From Rhizobium sp. Root708 (GTDB taxonomy: Bacteria > Pseudomonadota > Alphaproteobacteria > Rhizobiales > Rhizobiaceae), in assembly GCF_001429725.1 (NCBI RefSeq), contig NZ_LMHV01000044.1, positions 1 through 64,000 of the forward strand: 64,000 nucleotides of DNA. Direction: 5' to 3'. The notes under the pieces are model-generated. The model searched no databases. It saw nothing but the letters and a program-made list of their open reading frames with translations, and had not been told where the DNA came from. Position numbers and translations under genes: made by a program. Below are positions 27,465 to 36,426 of the stretch, piece after piece. The stretch's first letter is position 1; every line of letters starts with the position of its first letter.

Positions 27465-28033
27465 CGCTCGCCCTCGTCCATTTGAGCGACATCGCGTATG
27501 GCCGCCACAATATTGTCATAGGCACCGCAGCGACACAGGTTGCCACTCATCCAGGCCCGCACTTCCTGCGCCGAACCGGCATGTCCTTCGCGAAGGCAGG
27601 CAAGGCCCGACATGATCTGCCCGCTGGTGCAATACCCGCACTGAAACGCGTCCCTGTCGATAAACGCCTGCTGCAGCGGGTGTAGCTTTTCGCCGTCAGC
27701 TAGGCCTTCGATGGTCGTGATCTGCCGGCCCCCGACGAGGGCGGCAAGCAGAAGACAAGCTTTAAAGCGGCTTCCATCCATCAGAACGGTACATGCGCCG
27801 CACTGCCCTAGCCCGCAGCCCTTCTTCGTTCCGGTCAGGAGGAGCCGTTCCCTCAAGGCATCGAGCAATGTCGTTTGGCTGTCGACCGACACGCGGCATT
27901 GGCGCCCATTGACGTTAAGATCGATCGACACTTCTTTTTCTGCAGCGATGTGACGGACTGCTTCGGTCGCGGCGCAGAACGCACTGAGGTCCTTACCTTG
28001 CGTTCCATCTCCGCCCTTTGTCTGATCGCTCAT
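27461..28033 (-). CDS. paoA: 2Fe-2S subunit, PaoA-like
   Basis: A 190-residue iron-sulfur subunit with both expected clusters: the plant-ferredoxin type (KKGCGLGQCGACTVLMDG) and the helical C-terminal type (QCGYCTSGQ and CRCGAY). The start at 28033 follows a GGAGTTGAA site. E. coli PaoA carries a Tat leader and is exported. Here the N-terminus (MSDQTKGGDGTQGKD) has no twin arginine or hydrophobic stretch, so this enzyme probably stays in the cytoplasm. The longer in-frame extension to 28306 runs over the SDR gene in another frame and is rejected. Confidence 0.92.
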   Translation of the reverse strand: MSDQTKGGDGTQGKDLSAFCAATEAVRHIAAEKEVSIDLNVNGRQCRVSVDSQTTLLDALRERLLLTGTKKGCGLGQCGACTVLMDGSRFKACLLLAALVGGRQITTIEGLADGEKLHPLQQAFIDRDAFQCGYCTSGQIMSGLACLREGHAGSAQEVRAWMSGNLCRCGAYDNIVAAIRDVAQMDEGER

Positions 28034-28044
28034 TTCAACTCCTG

Positions 28045-28818
28045 CTAGGCCACCGAATATCCACCATCGACCATCAATTCCTGACCAGTAATGCCACTTG
28101 CTGCATCCGAGGCGAGAAACGAAACGGCGTCCGCCACTTCTTGCGGCTTGATCAGGCGCCCAAGGGGAATGTCGTCGAGCCATTGTTTCATCACAGCTGG
28201 ACGCTGCCGCCCGACCTCCGACAGAAGCACCGTATCCGTGTATCCGGGGGCGACAGCGTTGACGCGGACATTCTCTGACGACCACTCGACGGCTGTATTG
28301 CGACATAGCAGTGCGACAGCTGCCTTGGTCGCATCATATCCGACATGAAGTTCCGGTCTCACCCTGACACGACTGCATATGGAAGAGATGGCGATGATCG
28401 AGCCGCCACCGGATTTTATCATTGCGCGACCGGCTGCGCGGATGCAAAAGAATGCCCCATCGAGGTTGACCGCCATGACGCGCCGCCAGTTTTCGTCGCT
28501 ATGGTCGATCGTCGATTGTTCGTAGGACACCCCCGCTGCGGCAACTGCAACGTCCAGCTTGCCGAACCTCTCGAGAACCGACTCGATCGCGTGGTCAACG
28601 GAACGGCTTGTCGCAACGTCGAGTTCGAGCGTGGTTACGCTGGCGTCGGACCCAAGTTTGCCAGCTGTGGCTGTCAGCAGACCCGCATCCTTGTCGCCCA
28701 ACACGACAGTTGCACCGAGTTCGATGAAGCTCTCGGCCACCGCAGCGCCAATGCCGCCGGCGCCGCCAGCAATAAACGCGACCTTGCCGTCCAGGCGGAG
28801 TCTTTGCGACAGTGGCAT
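28045..28818 (-). CDS. Short-chain dehydrogenase/reductase
   Basis: A 257-residue classical SDR with GGAGGIG cofactor loop near 17-23, catalytic YDATK replacing the more usual YxxSK order, and a C-terminal SGITGQELMVDGGYSVA. ATG 28818 has GGAGATAC upstream. It lies 28 bp after the ABC permease and 11 bp before the 2Fe-2S gene, linking the importer to the molybdenum enzyme in one operon. Likely oxidises the sugar or polyol brought in by the importer; this is inference. Confidence 0.92.
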   Translation of the reverse strand: MPLSQRLRLDGKVAFIAGGAGGIGAAVAESFIELGATVVLGDKDAGLLTATAGKLGSDASVTTLELDVATSRSVDHAIESVLERFGKLDVAVAAAGVSYEQSTIDHSDENWRRVMAVNLDGAFFCIRAAGRAMIKSGGGSIIAISSICSRVRVRPELHVGYDATKAAVALLCRNTAVEWSSENVRVNAVAPGYTDTVLLSEVGRQRPAVMKQWLDDIPLGRLIKPQEVADAVSFLASDAASGITGQELMVDGGYSVA

Positions 28819-28846
28819 AGGTATCTCCTTGCGACCGAGTCTAGCC

Positions 28847-29728
28847 TTATTTGACGGCGCCAGCCGTCAGGCCCTTGACGATGTACTTTTCCAGAAAAAT
28901 ACCAACCAGAATGAGAGGCAGGATGGCGGCGAAGGAAAGGGCCGCCATCGTCCACCAGGAGACACCCTGCGAGCTGGTTTGACTGGCCACCATCACAGGC
29001 AAGGTGGTCGCGTTTGTGCTGGTAAGCAAGGCCGCGAAGAAATACTCGTTCCAACACAAGACCGTCGAGAGAATGAACGCAGCCACCGCCCCTGGCATGG
29101 CGAGAGGAACGACAATACGCAGAAAGGCTCCCCATACCGTGCAACCGTCGACCAGGGCTGCTTGCTCGAGCTCGCTTGGCAGCATGCTGAACTGATCCTG
29201 CATGATCCAGATGACAATCGGCAGGACCGAAAGCGTATAGATGACAATCAGGCCTGTGCGCGTATCGAGCATGTTAAGCCCCTGATACAACACGAGTATC
29301 GGCAGGGCGAGCACGACGGGCGGCAAGATCATCTGCGACAGAAAGAAAAATGAGATATCGCTGTTTCCCATCACGCCGAACCTGTAGCGAAAGCGCGACA
29401 GCCCGTAGGCAGCCGGCGCGCCGAGCAGGACGGCAAGTGCTGCCGCGGTCAGCGATATGACAACGCTGTTTTCGAACCGCAGGAGGAACTCGTCGCGGAC
29501 GGTGGATGTCATGCCGATCTTGTCGGGAGACAATCCGAGCGTACGCCATCCAATCCAATCGGGCGTGAAATCAAGCCAGGGAACCAAATGCCCGCGCAGA
29601 ACGTCAGGCGCTCTCTTGAAGGCTGTCGTGAACGTCCAATAGATAGGGAAAAGGCAAAGAAATGCCCATGAACATAGCAGGCTGTAGATCAAAACGCTGC
29701 TGTACACCCGCCGTATGTTGCCGATCAT
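28847..29728 (-). CDS. Carbohydrate ABC transporter permease (MalG-like, CUT1)
   Basis: A 293-residue inner-membrane permease with about six helices and the EAA loop region ELEQAALVDGCTVWGAFLRIV, which contacts the ATPase. ATG 29728 overlaps the stop of the preceding permease (ATGA). It belongs to the CUT1 (maltose-type) group. The operon encodes no ATP-binding protein, so it must borrow one. Confidence 0.93.
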   Translation of the reverse strand: MIGNIRRVYSSVLIYSLLCSWAFLCLFPIYWTFTTAFKRAPDVLRGHLVPWLDFTPDWIGWRTLGLSPDKIGMTSTVRDEFLLRFENSVVISLTAAALAVLLGAPAAYGLSRFRYRFGVMGNSDISFFFLSQMILPPVVLALPILVLYQGLNMLDTRTGLIVIYTLSVLPIVIWIMQDQFSMLPSELEQAALVDGCTVWGAFLRIVVPLAMPGAVAAFILSTVLCWNEYFFAALLTSTNATTLPVMVASQTSSQGVSWWTMAALSFAAILPLILVGIFLEKYIVKGLTAGAVK

Positions 29729-30843
29729 TTGCTGCCCTCTTTCCAATGCGAAAACCGACGTAACAACGATAACACGATCGACAGAAAGACCACGATGATG
29801 ACGAGGTAGACCATGGCCAGCATCGTCCCATAGCCGACGTTTGACCGATCTCGATACTCGCGAAAAATAAAGCTCGACACCGTGTCGGTTGCACCTCCGG
29901 GGCCGCCATAGGTCGTGTTGATGACGATATCGGCAAGCTTCAGCTGGAAAATTACTCGCACGATCAAGGCCGTGATCGAGACTGGCAGCATCAGTGGAAA
30001 GGTGATGTGCCAGAAGGACTCCCAGGGACCGGCGCCGTCGACCTTGGCCGCCTCTTGAACCTCCTTCGAGATCGCCTGCAAGCCGGCCAGCAGCAGAATA
30101 ACGGTAAAGGGGATCCACACCCATGCATCCAACATCGCGACACTCAGGCGGGCGATCATCGGCGACGTGAAGAAGCTTGGGTTTTCCCAGCCAAGTGCGC
30201 GCATCACAGCTGTCAGCGGTCCGGAGCGAAAATCCATGATGGATTTACCGATCATCCAGCTGACTGCGACGGGACTGAGCATGAACGGCAGCAGGAAGGC
30301 GACGCGAAAAAATTTCCGGCCGCGGATCTCGAGGTTGAGGAGCAGAGCAAGCCCAAAGGCGATCGCATATTGGACAAAGACTGTCGCAACATAGAAAACC
30401 ATGTTTGCCAGGGCATTCCAGAAATATGCGTCGCCGAGCATCTGGTAGAAGTTTGCCAGTCCGTTGAACCGAGGCCCGGTAACTCCAGACAGGTTCCAAT
30501 CCGTGACCGCGACTAAGACCCCAAAGATCGTCGGGAAAATCACGACAGCGACCGTAAACAGAACGGCGGGAAGGATGAAGAGCGCGCGCTGACCTGCGTC
30601 CCCTCGCGCGACGACCTGGTTCACGCCCATGGCAATCGCCCACAGAATATAAGCATAAAGCACGGGGCGCCAAGTTTCGAACCCAGACGAAGTAGCGCCT
30701 GCTTTGTAGAGAATTTGCCCAATCAGTGTTGCCACCAGGACGGCCGATGCAGCTGCAACCAACAGCTGTCCAGCCCGTTTTCTCTCCAGTCTTTTCGCCG
30801 CCGTTCCTATCAAAAGGTTGTCCTCGATATAAGTCTTTGCCAC
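29725..30843 (-). CDS. Carbohydrate ABC transporter permease (MalF-like, CUT1)
   Basis: A 372-residue permease, longer at its N-terminus than the average CUT1 partner, with about eight hydrophobic segments. The EAA motif is KEVQEAAKVDGAGPWESFW. It pairs with the MalG-like permease downstream. A strong hairpin separates it from the binding protein gene upstream, which may let the binding protein be made in excess. Confidence 0.93.
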   Translation of the reverse strand: MAKTYIEDNLLIGTAAKRLERKRAGQLLVAAASAVLVATLIGQILYKAGATSSGFETWRPVLYAYILWAIAMGVNQVVARGDAGQRALFILPAVLFTVAVVIFPTIFGVLVAVTDWNLSGVTGPRFNGLANFYQMLGDAYFWNALANMVFYVATVFVQYAIAFGLALLLNLEIRGRKFFRVAFLLPFMLSPVAVSWMIGKSIMDFRSGPLTAVMRALGWENPSFFTSPMIARLSVAMLDAWVWIPFTVILLLAGLQAISKEVQEAAKVDGAGPWESFWHITFPLMLPVSITALIVRVIFQLKLADIVINTTYGGPGGATDTVSSFIFREYRDRSNVGYGTMLAMVYLVIIVVFLSIVLSLLRRFSHWKEGSK

Positions 30844-30864
30844 AGTGTCGATCTACCCTTTGAA

Positions 30865-30892
30865 CGGCGCCGACCCCGATTGGTCGGCGCCG
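30865..30892 (-). terminator. Intercistronic hairpin between binding protein and permease genes
   Basis: An 11-bp perfect stem (CGGCGCCGACC with GGTCGGCGCCG) around a six-base loop, just after the binding-protein stop. Such structures often protect the upstream mRNA or partly end transcription so that binding protein exceeds permease. No T-run is evident. Confidence 0.6.
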
Positions 30893-30898
30893 GCGTGT

Positions 30899-32551
30899 TT
30901 ATTGAACACCGAGCGACGACTTGTAGAAGGCTATCTGCTGCTCTCGCCCCAGTTGATCGGTGATCTTTTCCCAAGCTGCCGCAATTGCATCTGCACCGGC
31001 TTGTGCGGTGACTTGCCCGGAATAGACTTTCGCAAGCTCGTCTTCGGCAATGCTGTAATACTGGTAAATTCCTGGCAGTCGTGGCTCGATCGCTGCGTTC
31101 GGGTGATTGTAGGAATTTGAAAGCGAATTGAGGTAGGCGGTGATGAAATCTTCGTCGTAACCCGCGGACACCCATTCCTTGATGTTGAATTGGCTGTTGC
31201 GGTAGGGTTGAAGCCCCGATGGATAGGCACCGGTCCACAAAGAAAGGTCTTTGCCGCCCAAGTGGGCGACCGCTGACCACGCCGCTTTGTGCTTCAGTGT
31301 ATCGCCGTCAACGCGTGCCATGACATAGAGGCCATAACCAATAAACGCCATGTTGGGTGCATGGTTAGGACCGGAGGACAGAACGTCCCATTGGCCCGTC
31401 TTGGCGTTGAACACGTCATTCGACCCTGGAAGGATGGAAAAGCCTGTCGTATCGCCGACAACCGAGTTGTCATTTGTCTTGACGTTCGAGCCGATGTCAC
31501 CCCACCATGCCAGCATCGAACCCGTGCCGCCCATGAACTGGGTAAAGCCGGTGCCGAGCGGGTCCATGCCAAGTTGATCAGCTGGTTCGTATGGCAGGGC
31601 ATCCACGACGTCCTGGATCGCTCTCACCCAGGCTGGATTATTGATCCTGGGCTTCATCGTATCGATGTCGAACAGCCATGCTTTGTCTTCGGGATGTTTT
31701 GCATAAGCCGACGCGCGTGAGGCCAAGTAGTAGAATCCGAAACCGCCCCATGGCTTGCAAGCATCGAGATAGCCGTAAGCATCCATCCCGGCGACTTTCT
31801 TGCCTTTGAGGTATTTGGTCGCCGCTTGCACCTGCTGCCATGTCTGGGGTACGCCCCATTCGGTCAGTCCGGCTTTGTCACCGAATTGTGCCCAAGCCGT
31901 CGCCAGATCGGCGTCGGCAAACACGTCGGTGCGGTAGTTGAAGTTGTGACAGTCACCGTCGGTCGAGACACGATAGGTCTTGCCGTTCCAGGTGCCGACA
32001 GGGGCCTTCAGGTAATTAACATAGTCATCCATGTCGACCTGCTTTCTGACCCAGTCTGGCACCTCCGACATCAGTCCATGACTGCACGTGTCGCCCTCGA
32101 AAGCAGCGCCCATTTCTATGATATCGAAATCAATCGACTTCAGTGCAATCGACTGCTGCAAGCGCGCATTGAAGTCAGGGACGCTGAGATCGATCCAGGT
32201 GATTCTTGCGCCAGTGTAAGCTTCCCAGGGTTTGAGCAGGCCACGCGACAGAACGTTATGAACGTTGCTGGCATTTGTTCCCAGGAACGTGAGTTCTACG
32301 CCTTTGAACTCACCTGGATTGACGCTGTCTTTGGTAGGTCCGAGGCACAATTCGCCAACCTTCTGCCATTCCGCATCGCCCGGCGAACCGCTTCCAACCC
32401 CCGGGATCTTCAAAATTTCGGCGCGTAGATCGCTTTGTGCAAACGCCGGCGCATAGCGGCTCGTGGCACTCAAGAGGGCGGCGGCGCCGGTCAATTTGAA
32501 CAGGTTTCGCCTGCTCAGGCTGCAGAGATGCTTATACGCGTCAATTTTCAT
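30899..32551 (-). CDS. ABC transporter solute-binding protein (family 1, large), Tat-type leader
   Basis: A 550-residue extracellular solute-binding protein, longer than typical family-1 proteins (about 420). The leader has a twin-arginine motif, SRRNLFK, at about 13-19, then a hydrophobic stretch and a probable AFAQ cleavage site near 39, so export of the folded protein by Tat is predicted. First gene of the operon with two CUT1 permeases, an SDR and the Pao-like enzyme. The ligand is probably a carbohydrate or polyol, from family and partners; not determined. Confidence 0.92.
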   Translation of the reverse strand: MKIDAYKHLCSLSRRNLFKLTGAAALLSATSRYAPAFAQSDLRAEILKIPGVGSGSPGDAEWQKVGELCLGPTKDSVNPGEFKGVELTFLGTNASNVHNVLSRGLLKPWEAYTGARITWIDLSVPDFNARLQQSIALKSIDFDIIEMGAAFEGDTCSHGLMSEVPDWVRKQVDMDDYVNYLKAPVGTWNGKTYRVSTDGDCHNFNYRTDVFADADLATAWAQFGDKAGLTEWGVPQTWQQVQAATKYLKGKKVAGMDAYGYLDACKPWGGFGFYYLASRASAYAKHPEDKAWLFDIDTMKPRINNPAWVRAIQDVVDALPYEPADQLGMDPLGTGFTQFMGGTGSMLAWWGDIGSNVKTNDNSVVGDTTGFSILPGSNDVFNAKTGQWDVLSSGPNHAPNMAFIGYGLYVMARVDGDTLKHKAAWSAVAHLGGKDLSLWTGAYPSGLQPYRNSQFNIKEWVSAGYDEDFITAYLNSLSNSYNHPNAAIEPRLPGIYQYYSIAEDELAKVYSGQVTAQAGADAIAAAWEKITDQLGREQQIAFYKSSLGVQ

Positions 32552-33254
32552 TGAATTTCCTCCCTTGAATGAAGTTTACACCAGCTTTCAAGCGCACACG
32601 CTGTCTGTCGCCGATTTGACGCTTTCGCGCTGGCATTCGCGCAAGCGGCCATACCGCCTGATCCTTATCCCGGTCACACGTTTGCGATGGTCGAGTTTTT
32701 GCTGCTAGACCAAGCGCCTGAACTTTTCCGCATCGTTGAACGACAATGCTCCAGGCGACCTATCCTCTTGGAGATAAAGGTAGCTTCCGGTTTGTACACG
32801 TGTCAACACAAGGCCAGCCCACGAGATTTGCTGGTGTTATCACCCAACCACCGAGACGTATGGACTTAGCAGAAAGTGCTTTCAAACACGTGGCCCCTCT
32901 GGCAACGCGAGCCGCGATCGCCATGCAGTTGGGCCCGCATTCTCGCATTGGATGACGTCGTATATCCTAGCGCTTCTCCCGGCTCTGCCATCAGGCAGAA
33001 AGCATCCTGCGCACCCGAGATCGGCAGTAGCATGCTTCAGCTGCCGATCGTCGCGACAAGCTTAGGGCTTTCGACGGGATCGGCAGACGGCCGGCCAGTG
33101 CTCACCGCGCTTCCCGGAAAGGGCCACTGGTTGATCTTCGCCGAAGCCGACTTGTCGCAAGCAGCAGGGCGAGACACCCTCCGGCTCAAGCTCTCTTTCC
33201 CATGCGGTAGCGACGCTTTGAGCATGGTTCGCTGCACGCCTCCAGTAGCCAAGG
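32552..33254. other. Gene-free interval of 700 bp between two minus-strand operons
   Basis: No supported gene. The part nearest 32551 should carry the promoter for the binding-protein operon. A 9-bp inverted repeat (GATCGGCAG at 33019-33027 with its complement at 33041-33049) lies toward the end of the MFS gene. A plus-strand open frame at 32876-33367 has no ribosome site or family likeness and overlaps the MFS gene. No copy of the shared ATCTC-N7-GAGAT repeat was found here. Confidence 0.5.
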
Positions 33255-34604
33255 TCAAAGGATCGGCGGCACCTTCTCATAGCAGCTCGACGATGGCTCA
33301 TCCTCGCTGCTTGGAACTTGTGCTTTTCGGTGCGCAGTACGATCGTGGATGGAATCGCGCAGACTGACATTACTGGTTTCGGGCACCCATTGGACGAGCA
33401 GTAGGTTGATGAAGGCGACGATCGTCACGTACCAACCCGGGGCCATCGGTGTTCCCATCGCACCGACGAGCCATGCGCCAACCAACGGTGCTGTACCACC
33501 GAAGATGGCAACAGTCAGTTGGTAGGCAATCGCATGGCCTGTTGCCCGAAAAGCAGTGGGGAACAATTCTGCCGCGGCAACGAAACAGGCGCTTCCGTAA
33601 AGCCCGATCCCAGCTGCCAGAATGATTTGTCCGAGAAGGGCTTCGAAAAAGCTACCGCTGGCCGAAAATGCCACTGCTTGGTACGCGACGATCGCAAGCC
33701 ACAATGCACCAACTGAAAGGATCGTCCTGCGGCCGAACCGATCGCTAAGTGCGCCTCCAACCGGGATAAACGCGGCATAGACAGCGAGTGCGGCAGCGTT
33801 TGATACCAGCGCTGCCGTTGATCCTAGGCCCCCTTCCTTCATCAGGAATGTGTACATGTATCCAAGCAACAGGTACGACGCGACAGACTGCAGCGGCAAC
33901 AGCAGCGCGACGAACAACATGGATTTCAGACCCGGGCGACTGAAGGCCCGCAGCGGTCGATGCTCATCGGCATCTCTCACAGCCTGTTTGAACTCGAGCG
34001 GATCGTCGAGGTTGCGTCGCAGCCAAAATCCAACGACACCAATCAGCCCACCGAGCAGGAACGGCAGCCGCCAGGCCCAGTCGACGTAAGTGTCCTTGCC
34101 GACGAGCAGTTGCAGGCCTAGAAGCATGAGCGCGACGACAGCGTTGGGGATGTTGGCGAAAAAGTAGATGATGCCGACCCAGAAGCCGCGCCGGCTTTCC
34201 GGGGCCGATTCCAGGATGAAGCTCGTACTTCCCGTTGTTTCTCCTCCCATCGCGATCCCTTGCGCAAGCCGGCATCCAACCAGCAGCACCGGCGCCCAGA
34301 GCCCGATTGTTTGAAATGTCGGCAACAGCCCGATGATTGCTGTTCCCCCGGCCATCAGCCAGATCGTCACGGCAAGCACCTTGACGCGTCCCACACGATC
34401 GAGAAGGTATCCAAACATTAGACCGCCCACGGGTCGGGCAAAGAACGCCACCGCGTAGACAGCGAAGGTGTTCAGCAGCGCCGCCGAGGGCGTGTCTGCG
34501 GGAAAAAAATGGGTGGCTATAAACGGGATGGAAAAGCCGAATACGGCAAAGTCGTAGAGTTCTCCGAAGTTTCCGATCGAGGCGGCGCCTAATGTTCTTT
34601 TCAT
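33255..34604 (-). CDS. MFS transporter, metabolite:H+ symporter type
   Basis: A 449-residue protein with about twelve membrane helices. The N-terminal GNFGELYDFAVFGFSIPFIA and the loop motif GYLLDRVGRVKVL between helices 2 and 3 place it in the MHS group (ShiA/ProP/KgtP relatives), which imports organic acids, betaines and similar compounds with protons. It is the last gene of the minus-strand run starting at 40678, 52 bp after etfA. ATG 34604 has CAGGAATT upstream. Substrate unknown. Confidence 0.92.
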   Translation of the reverse strand: MKRTLGAASIGNFGELYDFAVFGFSIPFIATHFFPADTPSAALLNTFAVYAVAFFARPVGGLMFGYLLDRVGRVKVLAVTIWLMAGGTAIIGLLPTFQTIGLWAPVLLVGCRLAQGIAMGGETTGSTSFILESAPESRRGFWVGIIYFFANIPNAVVALMLLGLQLLVGKDTYVDWAWRLPFLLGGLIGVVGFWLRRNLDDPLEFKQAVRDADEHRPLRAFSRPGLKSMLFVALLLPLQSVASYLLLGYMYTFLMKEGGLGSTAALVSNAAALAVYAAFIPVGGALSDRFGRRTILSVGALWLAIVAYQAVAFSASGSFFEALLGQIILAAGIGLYGSACFVAAAELFPTAFRATGHAIAYQLTVAIFGGTAPLVGAWLVGAMGTPMAPGWYVTIVAFINLLLVQWVPETSNVSLRDSIHDRTAHRKAQVPSSEDEPSSSCYEKVPPIL

Positions 34605-34656
34605 GAATTCCTGCCGATGTCTTTCGTGTCGACGAACTTGTGCGCCGCCTTGAGCG

Positions 34657-35604
34657 CTATAGTGCTTTCGCGAACTCGGGCAGCACCTCGAAGAGATCGC
34701 CGACGAGGCCGTAATCGGCGACTTGGAAGATCGGCGCTTCCTCGTCCTTGTTGACGGCGACGATGACCTTCGAATCCTTCATGCCGGCGAGATGCTGGAT
34801 CGCACCCGAGATGCCGCAGGCGATGTAGAGATCGGGCGCGACCACCTTACCGGTTTGGCCGACCTGCCAGTCGTTCGGCGCGTAGCCGGCATCGACGGCA
34901 GCGCGCGAGGCGCCGACGGCAGCGCCGAGCTTGTCGGCAAGGGGCAGGATGACTTCCTGGAACTTCTCGGCGGAACCGAGCGCACGGCCGCCGGAGATGA
35001 TGATCTTGGCAGAGGTCAGTTCCGGACGGTCGGAGGCCACGGATGTTTCGGAGACATATGTCGACAAGTCGGAAAACAATGCCGCCGATGCGATATGTTC
35101 GATCACGGACGGTTGGTCAGACGTGCTCGCACCCGAAAATGCAGCCGTTCGGACGGTGATGACCCTCTTGGCATCGGTTGCTTGAACGGTCTGGATGGCG
35201 TTGCCGGCATAGATCGGGCGCTTGAAGGTGTCGGCCGAGACGACTTCGATGATCTCGGAGACCTGGGCGACGTCGAGCAGGGCTGCGACGCGCGGCAGGA
35301 CGTTCTTGCCGGTCGACGTGGCGGCGGCGATGATCGTGTCGTAGCTGCCTGCCAGCGAAACGATCAGGTTGGTGAGTGGCTCAGCCAGATTGTGGGCGAG
35401 CGCGTCGCTTTCGGCAATAAGGACTCGGCCAACACCAGACAGGCGGGCAGCGGCATCGGCCGCAGCCTTGGCGCCCTTGCCTGCGACCAGCACGTGAACG
35501 TCGCTTCCCTGATCCTCGGCAATCTTGGAAGCGGCCGTCAGTGCCTTGCCGGTCTGGTCGGAAAGGGTTGCGTTGTCGTGGTCAGCCAGAAGAAGAATGG
35601 CCAT
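34657..35604 (-). CDS. etfA: Electron transfer flavoprotein subunit alpha
   Basis: A 315-residue ETF alpha chain. The C-terminal FAD domain shows GQTGKVVAPDLYIACGISG and the QHLAGM segment. With EtfB it passes electrons from acyl-CoA or other flavin dehydrogenases to ETF:ubiquinone oxidoreductase. ATG 35604 has GGATTTACC upstream. No partner dehydrogenase gene of that type is present in this window. The gene has the strongly GC3-biased codon style of a housekeeping gene, unlike its MFS neighbour. Confidence 0.96.
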   Translation of the reverse strand: MAILLLADHDNATLSDQTGKALTAASKIAEDQGSDVHVLVAGKGAKAAADAAARLSGVGRVLIAESDALAHNLAEPLTNLIVSLAGSYDTIIAAATSTGKNVLPRVAALLDVAQVSEIIEVVSADTFKRPIYAGNAIQTVQATDAKRVITVRTAAFSGASTSDQPSVIEHIASAALFSDLSTYVSETSVASDRPELTSAKIIISGGRALGSAEKFQEVILPLADKLGAAVGASRAAVDAGYAPNDWQVGQTGKVVAPDLYIACGISGAIQHLAGMKDSKVIVAVNKDEEAPIFQVADYGLVGDLFEVLPEFAKAL

Positions 35605-35627
35605 GGTGGTAAATCCTTTCTCGAACC

Positions 35628-36386
35628 TTAGAGGACGCCAGCGGTCTTGAGCTTTTCGACAAGCTCGGCGACCGAAGCGACCTTGACGCCAGCCTTGCGG
35701 CCGGACGGCTCTTCGGTCTTCAGCACCTTGAGGCGTGGCTTGGTGGAGACGCCGAAATCAGCAGGAACTTTCTTGTCGAGCGGCTTCTTTTTTGCCTTCA
35801 TGATATTCGGCAGCGAGGCATAGCGCGGCTCGTTGAGGCGAAGGTCGGTGGTGACCACGGCAGGCAACTTGACGTCGATCGTCTGCAGGCCACCATCGAC
35901 TTCGCGGGTTACGGTAGCCTTGCCCCCAGGGCCAGTACCTTCGATCTCGATCTTCGAGGCGAATGTTGCCTGTGCTATGCCGAGGAGGGCAGCCAGCATC
36001 TGGCCGGTCTGGTTGCTATCGTCATCTATCGCCTGCTTGCCGACGATGATGAGGCCGGGCTTTTCGGCCTCAGTGACGCCCTTCAGAATCTTGGCGACGG
36101 TGAGCGGCTCGATGGTATCGTCGGTCTCGACAAGGATGGCGCGGTCGGCGCCCATGGCGAGCGCGGTGCGCAGCGTTTCCTCGGCCTTGGCCGGACCGAT
36201 CGAGACGACGACCACTTCCTCGGCCTTGCCGGCTTCCTTCAGCCGCAACGCTTCTTCCACCGAGATCTCGTCGAACGGGTTCATCGACATCTTGACGTTG
36301 GCGAGCTCAACACCCGTACTGTCAGGCTTGACGCGGATCTTCACGTTGTAATCAACCACCCGCTTTACTGGGACGAGAATTTTCAT
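35628..36386 (-). CDS. etfB: Electron transfer flavoprotein subunit beta
   Basis: A 252-residue ETF beta chain starting MKILVPVKRVVDYN, with the AMP-binding and recognition segments (MNPFDEISVEEALRLKE; VGKQAIDDDSNQTGQMLA). The start at 36386 matches the family; the in-frame extension to 36449 does not. It precedes etfA by 23 bp and follows the MmgE/PrpD gene by 40 bp. Possibly an accessory ETF copy, as rhizobia normally keep one elsewhere; that cannot be tested here. Confidence 0.96.
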   Translation of the reverse strand: MKILVPVKRVVDYNVKIRVKPDSTGVELANVKMSMNPFDEISVEEALRLKEAGKAEEVVVVSIGPAKAEETLRTALAMGADRAILVETDDTIEPLTVAKILKGVTEAEKPGLIIVGKQAIDDDSNQTGQMLAALLGIAQATFASKIEIEGTGPGGKATVTREVDGGLQTIDVKLPAVVTTDLRLNEPRYASLPNIMKAKKKPLDKKVPADFGVSTKPRLKVLKTEEPSGRKAGVKVASVAELVEKLKTAGVL

Positions 36387-36426
36387 GAGGTCCTTTCCTA
36401 AGGTCGTTATGCGGTCGATGACGATG

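Noticed and set aside
28034..28306. Extension of the 2Fe-2S subunit upstream
   Set aside because: It overlaps the SDR gene in another frame and looks like random Arg-rich sequence; a good start is at 28033.
32785..32815. ACACGTGT-centred palindrome before the binding-protein operon
   Set aside because: Only eight bases are symmetrical and the flanks do not pair; too short to claim.
32876..33367. A 163-codon plus-strand frame near the MFS gene
   Set aside because: No ribosome site, no recognisable domain, and it runs over the end of the MFS gene.
34723..35631. A 302-codon plus-strand frame opposite etfA
   Set aside because: Same high-GC shadow pattern; etfA on the minus strand is clear.
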